The notes beneath the pieces are model-generated. The model worked only from the letters and a program-made list of their open reading frames with translations. It was not told where the DNA came from and searched no databases. Position numbers and translations under genes: made by a program. A stretch of DNA of 64,000 nucleotides from Apteryx mantelli (Eukaryota > Chordata > Aves > Apterygiformes > Apterygidae). Below, piece after piece: positions 63,571-64,000 of this stretch; position 1 is the stretch's first letter; every line of letters begins with the position of its first letter. The DNA is taken from NCBI RefSeq assembly GCF_036417845.1, contig NC_089978.1, positions 128,742,183 through 128,806,182 of the forward strand, in the 5' to 3' direction.

Positions 63571-64000
63571 GACTCCTGTTTAACAGATGGAATCATGATT
63601 ATCTCTACAGGATGCAGCAATTACCTATACAGAGGATCCAGTGGCTACCTATTTGTGCTGAAATCTTTCAATAGGAGAGGAGCCATATAGTATGTTATTA
63701 ATTAAATGGGGCTTGGATTATCTCTTTTACAAATGACACAACTTTTAGCATACAGCTGAAGATTAGCAATTGATAACAGAAGAAAGGAATGTCTGGTAGC
63801 AGGATTCACAGATGATTTGGGACCAGTATGCCCAAAGGTAGGAAGCCATTTGAGTAGAAAGTAATCATATGCACTTGGAGACCTCTTTAAAGAAAGCCAC
63901 TGCTGGGAATTCCTAAAAGCTTTTAAATGCACTGCACTGCAATGGCAATGCCACCGCTTAGATGTATCCCTCCATAAAACCAGCAAGATGAGTAACTAGC
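63571..64000. other. Right end of the window, nothing recognised
   Basis: Non-coding DNA after the CR1 copy with no gene or repeat I can name. Confidence 0.5.

Overview
The window is nuclear DNA of a bird. It has split genes with GT/AG introns, CpG-island promoters, CR1 retrotransposon debris, and a gene for apovitellenin-1 (apoVLDL-II), the oestrogen-induced yolk lipoprotein component of egg-laying birds. The apovitellenin differs clearly from the chicken protein as I remember it, so the species is probably not chicken or a close relative.

Left part (about 1-16.2 kb, all + strand). The 3' half of ILDR1 (angulin-2, a tricellular-junction receptor) lies in exons at 3499-3630, 5449-6278 and 7286-7327. 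Its signal peptide, Ig domain and membrane segment are upstream of the window or were not recognised. About 5.5 kb further on is a complete APOV1 gene: liver-type oestrogen promoter (12659-12892), a non-coding exon 1, three coding exons (14406-15811) and a poly(A) signal at 16104.

Middle (16.2-34.3 kb). This is mostly non-coding. It holds a solo LTR (17019-17526), MIR-like and simple repeats, a strong CpG island (about 20.25-20.93 kb) with no gene I can attach to it, and an unassigned exon-like ORF at 32471-32647.

Right part (34.3-50 kb). GPR15, a single-exon chemoattractant-type GPCR, is on the - strand. CLDND1, a four-pass claudin-family protein, is on the + strand. CLDND1 starts from a CpG island at about 40.7-41.6 kb that carries three ZNF143-type ACTACA motifs. 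It continues through a probable non-coding exon (42063-42239) and four coding exons (46423-48835). A second unassigned exon-like ORF (43574-43813) sits in its long 5' intron.

Far right (50-64 kb). No host gene is recognised. There is a retroviral LTR-like block (about 55.8-56.8 kb) with three tandem repeats of about 78 bp. An ancient CR1 copy (about 62.03-63.57 kb) has been split by a second solo LTR (62696-63152) of the same family as the one at 17 kb.

The genes do not form one pathway. The notable feature is linkage. In human, ILDR1 (3q13.33) and GPR15/CLDND1 (3q11-q12) are many megabases apart, whereas here they lie within 50 kb, and CPOX, which flanks GPR15 in human, was not found.
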